Source of the DNA: Neobacillus rhizophilus | Lineage (GTDB): Bacteria > Bacillota > Bacilli > Bacillales > Cytobacillaceae | Assembly: GCF_018343535.1 (NCBI RefSeq) | Contig: NZ_JAGYPF010000004.1 | Coordinates: 765,666-829,665 of the forward strand | DNA length: 64,000 nucleotides | Direction of reading: 5' to 3' | Made by a program: the position numbers and the translations under genes | Part shown: in pieces, positions 52,634 to 60,972 of the stretch | Layout: each line of letters opens with the position of its first letter | Numbering within the stretch: position 1 is the first letter of the stretch | Notes under the pieces: generated by a model | What the model was told of the DNA's origin: nothing | The model's input: only the letters and a program-made list of their open reading frames with translations | Databases searched by the model: none

Positions 52634-55600
52634 TCAGTGTTGAGAGATACTCAATCCACCCGTCAAGTAGACAAAAGTGATCGGAATTGAATGTTTCGTT
52701 CCGTTTGTACCTATGTCAATGGAGGTACCAGTGAAACCGACTTTCCCAAGTTCAAAGTCTTTCAATTTCGCTCCTAGCTCGAATCCCCCTTGAATTTCTA
52801 CACCTTGTTCCCGGGAATAATCAACTTCCATCGTAACCTTTCCATCATCCTTTTCTACGGCACTAATCGAGAGGACTATACGCTTTGCGTTGGCAGGAAC
52901 TGAAAATTTTCCGGTACCACTAAGTAAAATTTCTTTAGGCGATATACGCTCTGATAAGTTTACGTTAAAAGCAGGTTGATTGCCTACTGCTGGAATTGTA
53001 ACTTGGGATAACATGGCACGAGGCAAACTTGTTCTTCTGCCGCTAATAGTAATCGCATATTCTCCCGGTTCGAGTGGAATGGAGACTTTACCGATTCCAG
53101 CCGAAGAGTTGAACTCTGAAAATTCTTCTTGTTGACCACCAACCACAATGACATTAAACTCTCCATCTAACGGTTGATTGGTAATAGAATGGTTCATTTG
53201 AAAAATTAATTCCACGTTTTTATTAGGCTTGATTAAGTTTTGGGCTGCATTCTCTCTAATTGCATCACGTTGTTTTTTAGGAAAATATGTGGCTGCTTCT
53301 GACTGGCTTTTTGCAGCATCCGCTTCGGCTTTCTTGGCATCCGCTTCGGCTTTCTTGGCATCAGCCTCTGCCTTTGCTGCTTGAGCCTGCGCAGCTCTTT
53401 TCGCTTCAGCTTCCACTTTTTTACCTTCAACCTCGGCTGCAGCTTTATATATTCCAAGGTCGTATTCTTTCTGTTGGCGATCGAGATCGTTCATGTATTT
53501 TGTTTGAATCTCGCGCGCTTTGTTACCGGCTTCGGCAATCTCGATGGTATTGTCTGAGAGTCTTTTTAGCAGGTCTGAAACTTCTTGCCGCCCAGACATA
53601 TCGCGGAAAATATCAGGTGTTGCTAGAAGGCTCATCGCTGCCGCTAGACCCGATGGATCAGGCGCCGATGACGGATTCACAATATTAACAAGAGATTGCG
53701 GAAACGGTGTAGGCATTGCATCTATTTGCTGTGGCTGCGGCTGTATTGGAGTGACCGGATTTATCCCAGTAGCCTCGAAAGGAATCGGATGTTCTTCCCA
53801 TTTCCAAAATCTCGTGTTGTCGATCTCTTCTGAGATGTTGCAGTGACCGAGCTTGCCTTCAGCAAATACACCGCGCGTCGGAAGTGTGATTAATCGTTCA
53901 GACTTTGTTGATGCTAGTGCGACATGTTCAAGCATCTTTTTGCGGTCCGCTTCGCCCATGGCGTCCAGCTTGTTTTGTGCCCATTGCCGCCGGTTTGGGT
54001 CATTGCCGTTTAGGGCGGCAGAAAGATCGACAGCCAGCGTTTCGTCGATTTGCGTTTCCGTTTTCGCGAGGGGGTAGGCAACGTAGCTTCCCATCACCTC
54101 GAGTGGTGTAGGATCTACTTTGTCAGCATAGCCCTTTCCCTCCATTTGTATCGCAATGGAGCTTGGCTCAGTGCCTAGCAGCAGAACGCGATTGTAGTAG
54201 TCTATATTATTTTTGAAATGTGCGTCTAGCTTTTTTATCTGGTGTAACTCTTCCTGCGTTAAACTTTGCTCCGGATTGGGGATCCGCGGAATTGGAGCAG
54301 GGTGCGGGCCAGGCCGCTTAATGAATGTTACAGTGTTAGAGCTTCCATTTGTATCGAAATAGTAATCAACATCGCTGTTTTCGATTAAGGCGATGGCACC
54401 ATTGGCATGAAAGCCGTTTATTGCTAGGCGATCCAGCCGCCACTCGTCAGAATCATACAATACAAACTCAAAGCCAACCAGATGTGACCACTTGACTTTG
54501 CCTGAAGCATAATCTTTTGGCACGGCAATAAACCAACCCATCGCAGTGTCGTTTAGGCGATTACCTATGTTGACATTGTCAGTTGGATTATGTTTTTCCC
54601 ATAATTGAAGCAGAGGACGGTGTACTTGTTGTCCGTCCCAAATAATGAGGTTTGCCATAACCAACTCGTCAGTTTTATCTTTTAAGCCCTCTGCCGTTTT
54701 AAGTCCGATTTCAAAAAGACCAAACTCGATATCACCTTCCCAGCCGGAGGGTACTGATTCTTTTGGCTTAATCCCGTTCACTTCTTGGTATTCTTTGATT
54801 GCCTCTCTCTTTTCTAAAGCATCAAAGGCAGTCCTTAGTGTCGGATCCAGTAGCATCGGTTCAAACTGATAGCGGTAACTAATAAGATCCTCGTCAGTGA
54901 ATTCCTTTTTTCTTTCCGGTAGCTGGATTAGTAAAGCAGGTCGTCTACGAATCCAATCAACCTCGACCCGAAAATGGCGGAGTACCTCGTAATAAAGAAT
55001 TGTGAGCGTGTGACTATGGTTATAGTTGGTGAATGTCCTTGTCTGGATGCTCTCCTTCTCCTCCTGACGGGCTTGAATGACTACCGTCGAATTGATCTCG
55101 CGCTGGGCCGAGCTTGCTTGTGAGAAGGTGTCCATTAGTCGCTGAACGTTCTCTGCCGCTAGTTCACGACTTCCGTCCGTGGTTGCAGTTGAACCGCCGA
55201 GACTCCCAGTAACGCCAAGCGCGGCGCCAATCGGACCTAATGCGCCTGTCGCACCTGCCGAGATTGCGGTTCCGCCCATGAACGACGAGCCGTGCTGAAA
55301 TTCTTTAAGTCCAGCTCTCATTATTTCGGTGATAGTGCGATCTCGATGGGTTTGATGCAGCAACTCCTCGGTCAGTTTGGTCTTTTCATCACGCTTTGTT
55401 AAATTGTCCCAGGACCAGTCTATGACCGCTAGCTTCACGTTCTCACCGGGTGCAAGAGGAAGGCTGTATAAAATTTCGCCTAGTGAATGACCTAGCTGGT
55501 ACCAGGACACTTTGTACTCATCGACATAGGCAAACTTGCATTCACCGGGCAGTTTCAGGTCATCCGTCGGATCCGTTACACGCACTACTTGACGAAGGAC

Positions 55601-56485
55601 GAATTCTTGCAGCGCCAGGTTCGCAGGCACAAGTTCCTCACAGCCGTCCTCTCCGACCAGCGTCTTTGGACTGGCGGCGAATGATGCGGGTGACAGCCGC
55701 CAATCGGTTAGCGCAGGATTCTGGAGCGCCCGTAGTCCCATATTGTTTAAAGCGGCAGGCATGACAGGGGCTTTGATCGACAAGCGAGCCACCACGGCAT
55801 CAAAAGCAAAGCGTGCCTGCGCTAGTGCATCGAACCGCTCATCTTGTCCGTATGGCTGTACCCATATTGCGATTTTGAGCACCGAATTGGGATCGTTGCG
55901 GCGTATCTCGATTGCATCCGTCAGCATTTGGCGAACCTCAGGGCGCAGGCGTCTTAAATCGAAGGAAGCATAGCCAACATGGTCTGTCGTCAGTACGCCG
56001 AGGGGATCGGCCCATATGTAACTTGAATCCTCGGGCGTTTCCAAAAGAATGAGTCCGAACTCCTTTGCCGCTTGCTTAAGAGCGGTAATGATCAACGGTT
56101 CGAGATCAGATGACTTAATGTCGGTGTAGTGGTCGCGCCCGGCCATGTTGAGCACTTCCTTGAAAATGTACACAAATACATTTCTAGCTTTGTTAAAATC
56201 TTGAGTACGAAGCGCGTCTAGACTCGCCTTGTCTATCATTTTCGTCAGTGCTTGTGACACAGCCCGCTCTACCGAAGTGCGAATGGCAGCTGTAATTGAT
56301 GGATCAATTTCGTTAAGTGCTGTATATATATGTTCGATGAATCGTGTCTCGGGAGGGGGTGATGGAACTATTTGTGGAATTGCGACTTCTGCATAAAGGG
56401 AAAGGTTTTTCGTGGGTTGACCAGTTACCGGATCGGTCACGAAAATGCCGAGGTGCGTTGGTTGTGAAAGCGGCCAAAGCGGCAT
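52634..56485 (-). CDS. Very large protein of unknown function, 1283 residues
   Basis: The protein starts MPLWPLSQPTHLGIFVTDPV and has no signal peptide. Residues about 400-440 are rich in Gly, Ala and Thr (FMGGTAISAGATGALGPIGA), followed by a helical stretch and the notable YNHSHTLTILYYEVLRHFRV. Near 1000-1080 is a charged coiled coil with a KKAEADA repeat, and the last 190 residues look like two beta-sandwich domains. I do not recognise the family. GGAGGT precedes the ATG, and a terminator follows. The GC content of its first two thirds is clearly above that of the neighbours, which suggests transfer. Its size and order (globular, coiled coil, beta) suggest a structural or particle-forming protein. 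Confidence 0.85.
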   Translation of the reverse strand: MPLWPLSQPTHLGIFVTDPVTGQPTKNLSLYAEVAIPQIVPSPPPETRFIEHIYTALNEIDPSITAAIRTSVERAVSQALTKMIDKASLDALRTQDFNKARNVFVYIFKEVLNMAGRDHYTDIKSSDLEPLIITALKQAAKEFGLILLETPEDSSYIWADPLGVLTTDHVGYASFDLRRLRPEVRQMLTDAIEIRRNDPNSVLKIAIWVQPYGQDERFDALAQARFAFDAVVARLSIKAPVMPAALNNMGLRALQNPALTDWRLSPASFAASPKTLVGEDGCEELVPANLALQEFVLRQVVRVTDPTDDLKLPGECKFAYVDEYKVSWYQLGHSLGEILYSLPLAPGENVKLAVIDWSWDNLTKRDEKTKLTEELLHQTHRDRTITEIMRAGLKEFQHGSSFMGGTAISAGATGALGPIGAALGVTGSLGGSTATTDGSRELAAENVQRLMDTFSQASSAQREINSTVVIQARQEEKESIQTRTFTNYNHSHTLTILYYEVLRHFRVEVDWIRRRPALLIQLPERKKEFTDEDLISYRYQFEPMLLDPTLRTAFDALEKREAIKEYQEVNGIKPKESVPSGWEGDIEFGLFEIGLKTAEGLKDKTDELVMANLIIWDGQQVHRPLLQLWEKHNPTDNVNIGNRLNDTAMGWFIAVPKDYASGKVKWSHLVGFEFVLYDSDEWRLDRLAINGFHANGAIALIENSDVDYYFDTNGSSNTVTFIKRPGPHPAPIPRIPNPEQSLTQEELHQIKKLDAHFKNNIDYYNRVLLLGTEPSSIAIQMEGKGYADKVDPTPLEVMGSYVAYPLAKTETQIDETLAVDLSAALNGNDPNRRQWAQNKLDAMGEADRKKMLEHVALASTKSERLITLPTRGVFAEGKLGHCNISEEIDNTRFWKWEEHPIPFEATGINPVTPIQPQPQQIDAMPTPFPQSLVNIVNPSSAPDPSGLAAAMSLLATPDIFRDMSGRQEVSDLLKRLSDNTIEIAEAGNKAREIQTKYMNDLDRQQKEYDLGIYKAAAEVEGKKVEAEAKRAAQAQAAKAEADAKKAEADAKKAEADAAKSQSEAATYFPKKQRDAIRENAAQNLIKPNKNVELIFQMNHSITNQPLDGEFNVIVVGGQQEEFSEFNSSAGIGKVSIPLEPGEYAITISGRRTSLPRAMLSQVTIPAVGNQPAFNVNLSERISPKEILLSGTGKFSVPANAKRIVLSISAVEKDDGKVTMEVDYSREQGVEIQGGFELGAKLKDFELGKVGFTGTSIDIGTNGTKHSIPITFVYLTGGLSISQH

Positions 56486-56962
56486 AGCTTACCTCCAATT
56501 TAGAGAGCATATCTCTCATGATTTTATTTAATATCTTCACTGTCGCAAGAATCATGTTATCAATAGTTGAACAAATGAAGGGAGAATTATAATTTGATAA
56601 TTTTGACAATTGTGATTATTATTATAATCCCCTTAATTCTCTTTGTAAACATCTTTTCAACTTAATAAACTTTGAGGGTCTTTGGTTGGAAAGCATGAAG
56701 GAAAAACATGCATTAATAATGATATATTAAAACAGTACTTTTTATTTTTGCGTGATTAATCACTCAGTTTTACCAAATATGGTAGATACATTTTTTCTAA
56801 ATCTGTTAGAATTATAATTAATCTTAAAAAGCCCTTGTAGGAGACCTTTCCGCATAAGAGCTTATCCACCAGGGTTTATGTACATAATCATTTTTAATGG
56901 GCAAGGAAAGATAAATTGGAACAGTAGTTCATAGAAAAAATTATCAGAGGGAGTATTTAGCA
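56486..56962. other. AT-rich spacer
   Basis: This stretch separates the large protein gene from the small gene at 56963 and presumably holds both promoters. One possible 23-codon peptide (56594-56665) lies in it. Otherwise nothing is recognised. Confidence 0.4.
56594..56665 (+). CDS. Possible hydrophobic micropeptide, 23 residues
   Basis: GAAGGGAG lies nine bases before a TTG that opens a frame of Ile, Leu and Val (MIILTIVIIIIIPLILFV), then NIFST. It would form one membrane helix, as in small membrane toxins. AT-rich DNA makes such frames by chance, so it is only a candidate. Confidence 0.25.
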   Translation: MIILTIVIIIIIPLILFVNIFST

Positions 56963-57298
56963 ATGAATAATCTGAAAGAAATCTTTTTGAAAAATAACTA
57001 TAATATAAAAAAAGAAACAACAAAAGCTGTAGAATTTGAGAATATTTTTGTAAAACAAGTAGTTTATTTACTACCAAATCAGGAGATTTCAATTGTTTTA
57101 AATCCGAAAATAGTTGAAGGAAATGAAGAATTAGAAACTAAAAGCTTTAAGAAGTATCATAGTACTGCTTTAAAACAGTTTCCTAAGAAAAGGAATAAGG
57201 GAAAACAGCCAATCAATTATGGCTATTCTTTTAAATTTCAATCAGACAATGAATTAAATACTTTCCTTTCGAATTTTAATTCGAGATTTTGCGAATAA
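56963..57298 (+). CDS. Hypothetical protein, 111 residues
   Basis: GAGGGAG precedes the ATG. The product is basic and soluble (MNNLKEIFLKNNYNIKKETT, then VEFENIFVKQVVYLLPNQEI and a KQFPKKRNKGKQPINYGYS stretch). I do not recognise a family. Strongly AT-rich codon use suggests an accessory gene. A toxin-type hairpin remnant follows 50 bases on. Confidence 0.6.
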   Translation: MNNLKEIFLKNNYNIKKETTKAVEFENIFVKQVVYLLPNQEISIVLNPKIVEGNEELETKSFKKYHSTALKQFPKKRNKGKQPINYGYSFKFQSDNELNTFLSNFNSRFCE

Positions 57299-57344
57299 AC
57301 AAAAAATATAACAAAATATTACTTTCCCTTAATCAGAGGTGCTC

Positions 57345-57435
57345 TGGTGGATTATTTTTACCAAACCTACCCGTTTGATGGAACCGTTTATTGCTTAACC
57401 GGTCATGTTGCTGCATGGTCGGTCTTTTTTTTATA
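57345..57435 (+). other. Diverged copy of the toxin-locus tail
   Basis: GGTGGATTATTTTTACC, then GGAACCGTTTATTGC and ACCGGTCATGTTGCTGCATGG with a T-run, parallel the tail of the toxin locus at 57851-57942. The toxin frame itself is missing. It probably ends the gene at 56963. Confidence 0.6.
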
Positions 57436-57495
57436 AAATATGCGTGTATATACAAGAAATAATTTGTTCTATATCAATATTCAGTTGGAAATGGA

Positions 57496-57553
57496 TAACG
57501 CCCCGTGTTCTTGTGGAAGTGGAAAAAAGTTTAAACTTTTTTGCGGGAGATAG
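57496..57553 (+). pseudogene. 3' end remnant of a SEC-C protein gene
   Basis: AACGCCCCGTGTTCTTGTGG and what follows copy the last 18 codons of the gene at 58129 (NAPCPCGSGKKFKFCCGR), with about one change in five and one extra T that shifts the frame near the end. Nothing upstream matches. Confidence 0.7.
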
Positions 57554-57746
57554 AGGTTAAGGATTTTTGATTGTAGCGAGGAACTTTGAAGATTCAAATG
57601 GTTTTAAAACAGCAATTAGAGGGGACAAAAAATCTTATTGAAACATATGTTCCTGTGTTCGATTGAGTAGTATAATTTAAATGCAATAGAATAGGATTTC
57701 TCAAGGGTGGTCGGCACACTCCCAAATAGAAAGGGGGTGATGCTGG

Positions 57747-57830
57747 GTGACAGTTTTTGAAACATTAATGTTTGCAATTGGATTTGCTGGATTGATCGTA
57801 AGCATTCTGTCATTTAACCGAAAAAAATAA
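57747..57830 (+). CDS. Hol_Tox-type small hydrophobic toxin, 27 residues
   Basis: The gene reads MTVFETLMFAIGFAGLIVSI and ends LSFNRKK: a short polar start, one membrane helix (about 5-22) and a basic tail. This is the 'putative holin-like toxin' family, which includes TxpA/BsrG-like type I toxins of bacilli. AAAGGGGGTG lies six bases before the GTG start. Just behind the stop are two strong hairpins. In relatives an antisense RNA from the other strand covers this region and blocks translation. Two decayed copies of the tail lie at 1789 and 57345. Confidence 0.82.
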   Translation: MTVFETLMFAIGFAGLIVSILSFNRKK

Positions 57831-57831
57831 C

Positions 57832-57942
57832 CCACCCTTGAGTTGATGGCTCGGGTGGATTATCCTGCCTACACGCCGATCCCCTGCTGAGGGAATCGTT
57901 TATTGCTGGACCGGACATGTTGCTGCATGTTCGGTCTTTTTA
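57832..57942. ncRNA. Toxin 3' hairpins and probable antisense antitoxin RNA region
   Basis: CCACCC/GGGTGG with GAG/CTC inside forms the first stem (57832-57858). GACCGGACATG and CATGTTCGGTC form the second (57909-57936), followed by TTTTTAT. On the minus strand a TATAAT at 57962-57967 could start an antisense RNA through this region towards the toxin gene, as in txpA/ratA. The -35 region is weak, so the antisense RNA is inferred from family knowledge. Confidence 0.5.
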
Positions 57943-57997
57943 TAATATACACTATACAGTTTATTATAACCGATGTATTAAAGAAACTATTTTAAAA

Positions 57998-58064
57998 TGC
58001 ATGGGGACGGTTCTTTTGCCTCATTTCTAGTGAAAGTGATTCACGAGAACCGTCCCCGTGCATC
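57998..58064. repeat. Dispersed palindromic repeat, full copy
   Basis: ATGCATGGGGACGG and TTCTTTTGCCTCA form the left half; TAGTGAAAGTGATTCACGAG, then AACCGTCCCCGTGCATCA, the right. The two 12-base cores are inverted. It lies just upstream of the SEC-C gene. Confidence 0.85.
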
Positions 58065-58128
58065 AATATGATATAATGTTATTTTAATATAATATATGAA
58101 ATGCAAAATTTTTTCGAGGTGGACCGGT

Positions 58129-59334
58129 TTGACTGATAGAAATGTAGAAAAAGCCATAAATAATATGGTACACGGATTAAAGGAAACACAACGTACCATT
58201 CAGCAGAAACAGGATTTAAAAAACTGGAGTGAGATTTCTTTTCCTATTTCGTTAAGAGACGTCCTCATGCGTCTTTCAAAAGATGATTTAATTAAGATCA
58301 GGCAGCATTTGGAAATAAGTGGTGCTAGCCAGTTGAAAAAAGGGGAATTAGCTGAATTATTGAGTTCGAAGATTCTAACCATGCTGGAACAAACTTTCAA
58401 GAATATGGACTTCGAGCAATATAGCCTTGTAAAAGAAATCGTGGGTAATGGCGGATTTATTGAAGCGCCGAAAATTGAATCACGGCAGATTAGTTTTTTC
58501 CGTAACTACGGGATTGTTTTTACCGGCACGAATAACGCCAAAAGGATTTTGGTCGTCCCTGAAGAGATTGTTAAAAGTACGTTTTTCCAAGGAAATGACC
58601 AGCAAGTGCAATCGGTCTGTCGGAGAAATTCCGAATGGACTAAACTAACCCAGGGGCTTCTTTACTATTACGGAACAGCCGATATTAATGAATTAGAAGA
58701 TTTGCTTAATCGATATTTGGAAGGACCAATCCAACTTGCAGATTATCTAAAAATCATTCGCCAAGCGAGATCCTACTATAACCTAATCCATATCGATTCT
58801 AAGGGATATTCGCATGAGAGAGTTTCTAATCCGGAAAAAGTAAAACAGGAACAACAGATGAGACAAAATCTGGAGTTTTATCCGTTTTCTAAAGAGCAGC
58901 TGCTAATGGCAGGTGAACCTGGTTATGTTGAAAGAAACGAGAGCTATACACAATTCGTTCAATTTCTAACTGGAAATTACGAAATCACGGGGAAAGAAGC
59001 AGACCATATAGCCGAAGAATGTGTTTATATGACTAACAATGACGTGAGTCCTAATCAAGTCATGCAATTTTTATCGGACAGACTGGAATTCCAAAATATT
59101 GACAACGTTAGAGCGTGCATGGATCAAGCTGTAGTCCTATTAAATAACACGAGAAAATGGATTCTTAAAGGTTATACCCCAGTGGAGTTGTCCCCCAAAA
59201 AGCAGCAAGCGTCAGCGCTGAAGCCAAATCAGAAAACGAATGTAGTTGATATTCATACAAAAAAGAAAGTTGGCAGAAACGCCCCATGTCCTTGTGGGAG
59301 CGGGAAAAAGTTTAAATTTTGTTGCGGGAGATAG
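58129..59334 (+). CDS. SEC-C metal-binding domain protein
   Basis: The 401-residue protein ends in the SEC-C motif, VGRNAPCPCGSGKKFKFCCG, which binds zinc through three cysteines and a Cys/His as at the C-terminus of SecA. The rest is helical (QKQDLKNWSEISFPISLRDV, then LSKDDLIKIRQHLEISGASQ, a SAP-like part at about 45-80) with no enzyme motif. Such proteins are common in bacilli and of unknown role. GAGGTGG fits the TTG at 58129; the ATG at 58096 has no ribosome site. Palindromic repeats stand on both sides. Confidence 0.85.
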   Translation: MTDRNVEKAINNMVHGLKETQRTIQQKQDLKNWSEISFPISLRDVLMRLSKDDLIKIRQHLEISGASQLKKGELAELLSSKILTMLEQTFKNMDFEQYSLVKEIVGNGGFIEAPKIESRQISFFRNYGIVFTGTNNAKRILVVPEEIVKSTFFQGNDQQVQSVCRRNSEWTKLTQGLLYYYGTADINELEDLLNRYLEGPIQLADYLKIIRQARSYYNLIHIDSKGYSHERVSNPEKVKQEQQMRQNLEFYPFSKEQLLMAGEPGYVERNESYTQFVQFLTGNYEITGKEADHIAEECVYMTNNDVSPNQVMQFLSDRLEFQNIDNVRACMDQAVVLLNNTRKWILKGYTPVELSPKKQQASALKPNQKTNVVDIHTKKKVGRNAPCPCGSGKKFKFCCGR

Positions 59335-59348
59335 GGGGTAGAAGTGAT

Positions 59349-59415
59349 GAATGGGGGCGGTTCTTTTGCCTCATTTTCTTGCGGAAATGAGGCGCGAGAA
59401 CCGTCCCCGTGCCTC
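59349..59415. repeat. Dispersed palindromic repeat, full copy
   Basis: ATGGGGGCGGTTCTTTTGCC at the left and GAGGCGCGAGAACCGTCCCC at the right enclose about 20 bases. It lies 15 bases behind the SEC-C gene. Confidence 0.85.
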
Positions 59416-59468
59416 TGAACGGTAGTTTAATCACCGTAATAATATTATTTAAACTAAAACCGTTTATT

Positions 59469-59502
59469 AAAACTCCCATTGTTAAACAATGAGAGTTTTT
59501 TA
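59469..59502 (+). terminator. Terminator of the SEC-C gene
   Basis: AAAACTC-CATTG pairs with CAATG-GAGTTTT around a 5-base loop, followed by TT. Confidence 0.75.
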
Positions 59503-59549
59503 ATAGCTTTGCCCATTTAGATGAACTATACTATTCTATATTTATATTT

Positions 59550-60251
59550 TTATTGTTTTGGCAGGAAATCACCGATTCCATTTGATAATATCGCTGTATC
59601 CCATGGATGCCAATAATAGGTGATACCATCAAACAGCAAATCATATTTATAGGCAATAGGTTGATCCGTATAAAAGACCATGTCATAAACAGTGGGATCA
59701 CCTTTATCCATATTTGGCTGGAAATTTGGACTACTCTCACCTTCATTTAATACTTGAAGAAATTTCTTTATCTCTTCTGGGTTATCTATGTTTACCAATT
59801 TTTTTGGCCCTTCCGGCTGGTAGGCAAGATAAATCTCAATTCGGTTCACTTTCTCCATTGGCATATCTTTAAAGTGCCATTTATAATCGAAATCCTTTCT
59901 TGAATAATAAACACGATACCCATGAATATCACGGGGAGATTTAACGGCAATAAATTGTGGAACACCTTTAATCGCATAAATTTCTGTGCCTTTTTCATGA
60001 AATGCGGCATCTCCATTGCGAATTTTATAATTTGGATTCGTCACATTGTCCGCTACTTTGAACTTTACTGTCCCAATTTTATCTCCAAGGTACTCTTCGT
60101 CAGCCAAAACACCCGAGTAAATCCCATCGTATTCAATACCGTCCCATTTTAAAAAATCAACCCAATCAATTACTGCATGTCCATCAAATGGTGTAGACCG
60201 GCAACCTGTTAAGGCGAATATAATCAAAATAAAGATAGCCCAATTTTTCAT
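59550..60251 (-). CDS. Lipoprotein of unknown function
   Basis: The 233-residue protein starts with a lipoprotein signal, MKNWAIFILIIFALTGCRST, whose lipobox LTGC places the lipidated cysteine at residue 17. The mature part is polar and beta-rich (KWDGIEYDGIYSGVLADEEY, then GVPQFIAVKSPRDIHGYRVY). It is bound to the outer face of the membrane; its role is unknown. AAAAGGGGTG suits the ATG at 60251. Confidence 0.83.
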   Translation of the reverse strand: MKNWAIFILIIFALTGCRSTPFDGHAVIDWVDFLKWDGIEYDGIYSGVLADEEYLGDKIGTVKFKVADNVTNPNYKIRNGDAAFHEKGTEIYAIKGVPQFIAVKSPRDIHGYRVYYSRKDFDYKWHFKDMPMEKVNRIEIYLAYQPEGPKKLVNIDNPEEIKKFLQVLNEGESSPNFQPNMDKGDPTVYDMVFYTDQPIAYKYDLLFDGITYYWHPWDTAILSNGIGDFLPKQ

Positions 60252-60350
60252 AGTCAGCACCCCTTTTAAGATTAGACGAATTGATCATTAATTTTGTTTC
60301 TAAATGAGGTGTTGAATACCAAGGGGATTTTTATGAAGAAAATATTGAGA

Positions 60351-60728
60351 TTATTTTTTTTTTAATACTCCCTTTTTCAAAAGATTAATTAGGGTCCCTT
60401 TATTCTTATACCTTTGATAAGCAATTAACCTATTCAAATCTTTAACGGTTAATTCAGTCGGGGCTATTGCCAATTCGAATTCGTCCTTTACTTTATCGAT
60501 TAAAGAAAGGGCATACTCCACCTGTTTAGAAGTTAATTTATAATCATCTTCGCCGGCATTTTGTTTTTCGATGACTTTTTCCGCAACGACATTTTCAATA
60601 GTTGCTGCATGTTCTTTCAGTTTCGCATTAATTAATGCCTCGACTTCCGCTTGGCTGATGGGAGGTTCCTTTGGTTGAGGTGTAGTTTGTGTTGTCTTAA
60701 AAAATTTATCAAGGATTTCTTTAATCAA
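60351..60728 (-). CDS. Hypothetical protein, about 125 residues
   Basis: GAAAGTGGAGTGG precedes a TTG at 60728 that gives MIKEILDKFFKTTQTTPQPK. A helical part follows (SQAEVEALINAKLKEHAATI, then KLTSKQVEYALSLIDKVKDE) with a basic end, LLKKGVLKKK. A longer frame up to 60842 exists but would start in a palindromic repeat. The family is unknown. It resembles small phage- or plasmid-type accessory proteins in general character only. Confidence 0.6.
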   Translation of the reverse strand: MIKEILDKFFKTTQTTPQPKEPPISQAEVEALINAKLKEHAATIENVVAEKVIEKQNAGEDDYKLTSKQVEYALSLIDKVKDEFELAIAPTELTVKDLNRLIAYQRYKNKGTLINLLKKGVLKKK

Positions 60729-60839
60729 TATTTCCACTCCACTTTCATAAGAGTTCTCATATTTATCAATTTTACTAGGATATATCTTCCATTCTATTAT
60801 GAAATAAGTCCTATAGAAATGACAATACTTTTGTTGAAA

Positions 60840-60906
60840 CATGGGGACGGTTCTTTTGCCTCATATTCTAGCAAAAGTGAGGCACGAGAACCGTCCCCAT
60901 GCATCT
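60840..60906. repeat. Dispersed palindromic repeat, full copy
   Basis: ATGGGGACGGTTCTTTTGCC and AGGCACGAGAACCGTCCCCA enclose about 20 bases. It lies 65 bases before the NERD-helicase gene. Confidence 0.88.
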
Positions 60907-60972
60907 TTTATTTAGGTCAATCGCACTATTTGTAGTATAATGGAGAAAATTGCAAATTTTGGAGCGGTTGTT

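Noticed and set aside
53287..53688. Long frames antisense to the 1283-residue gene
   Set aside because: They follow from the codon bias and coiled-coil repeats of the minus-strand gene.
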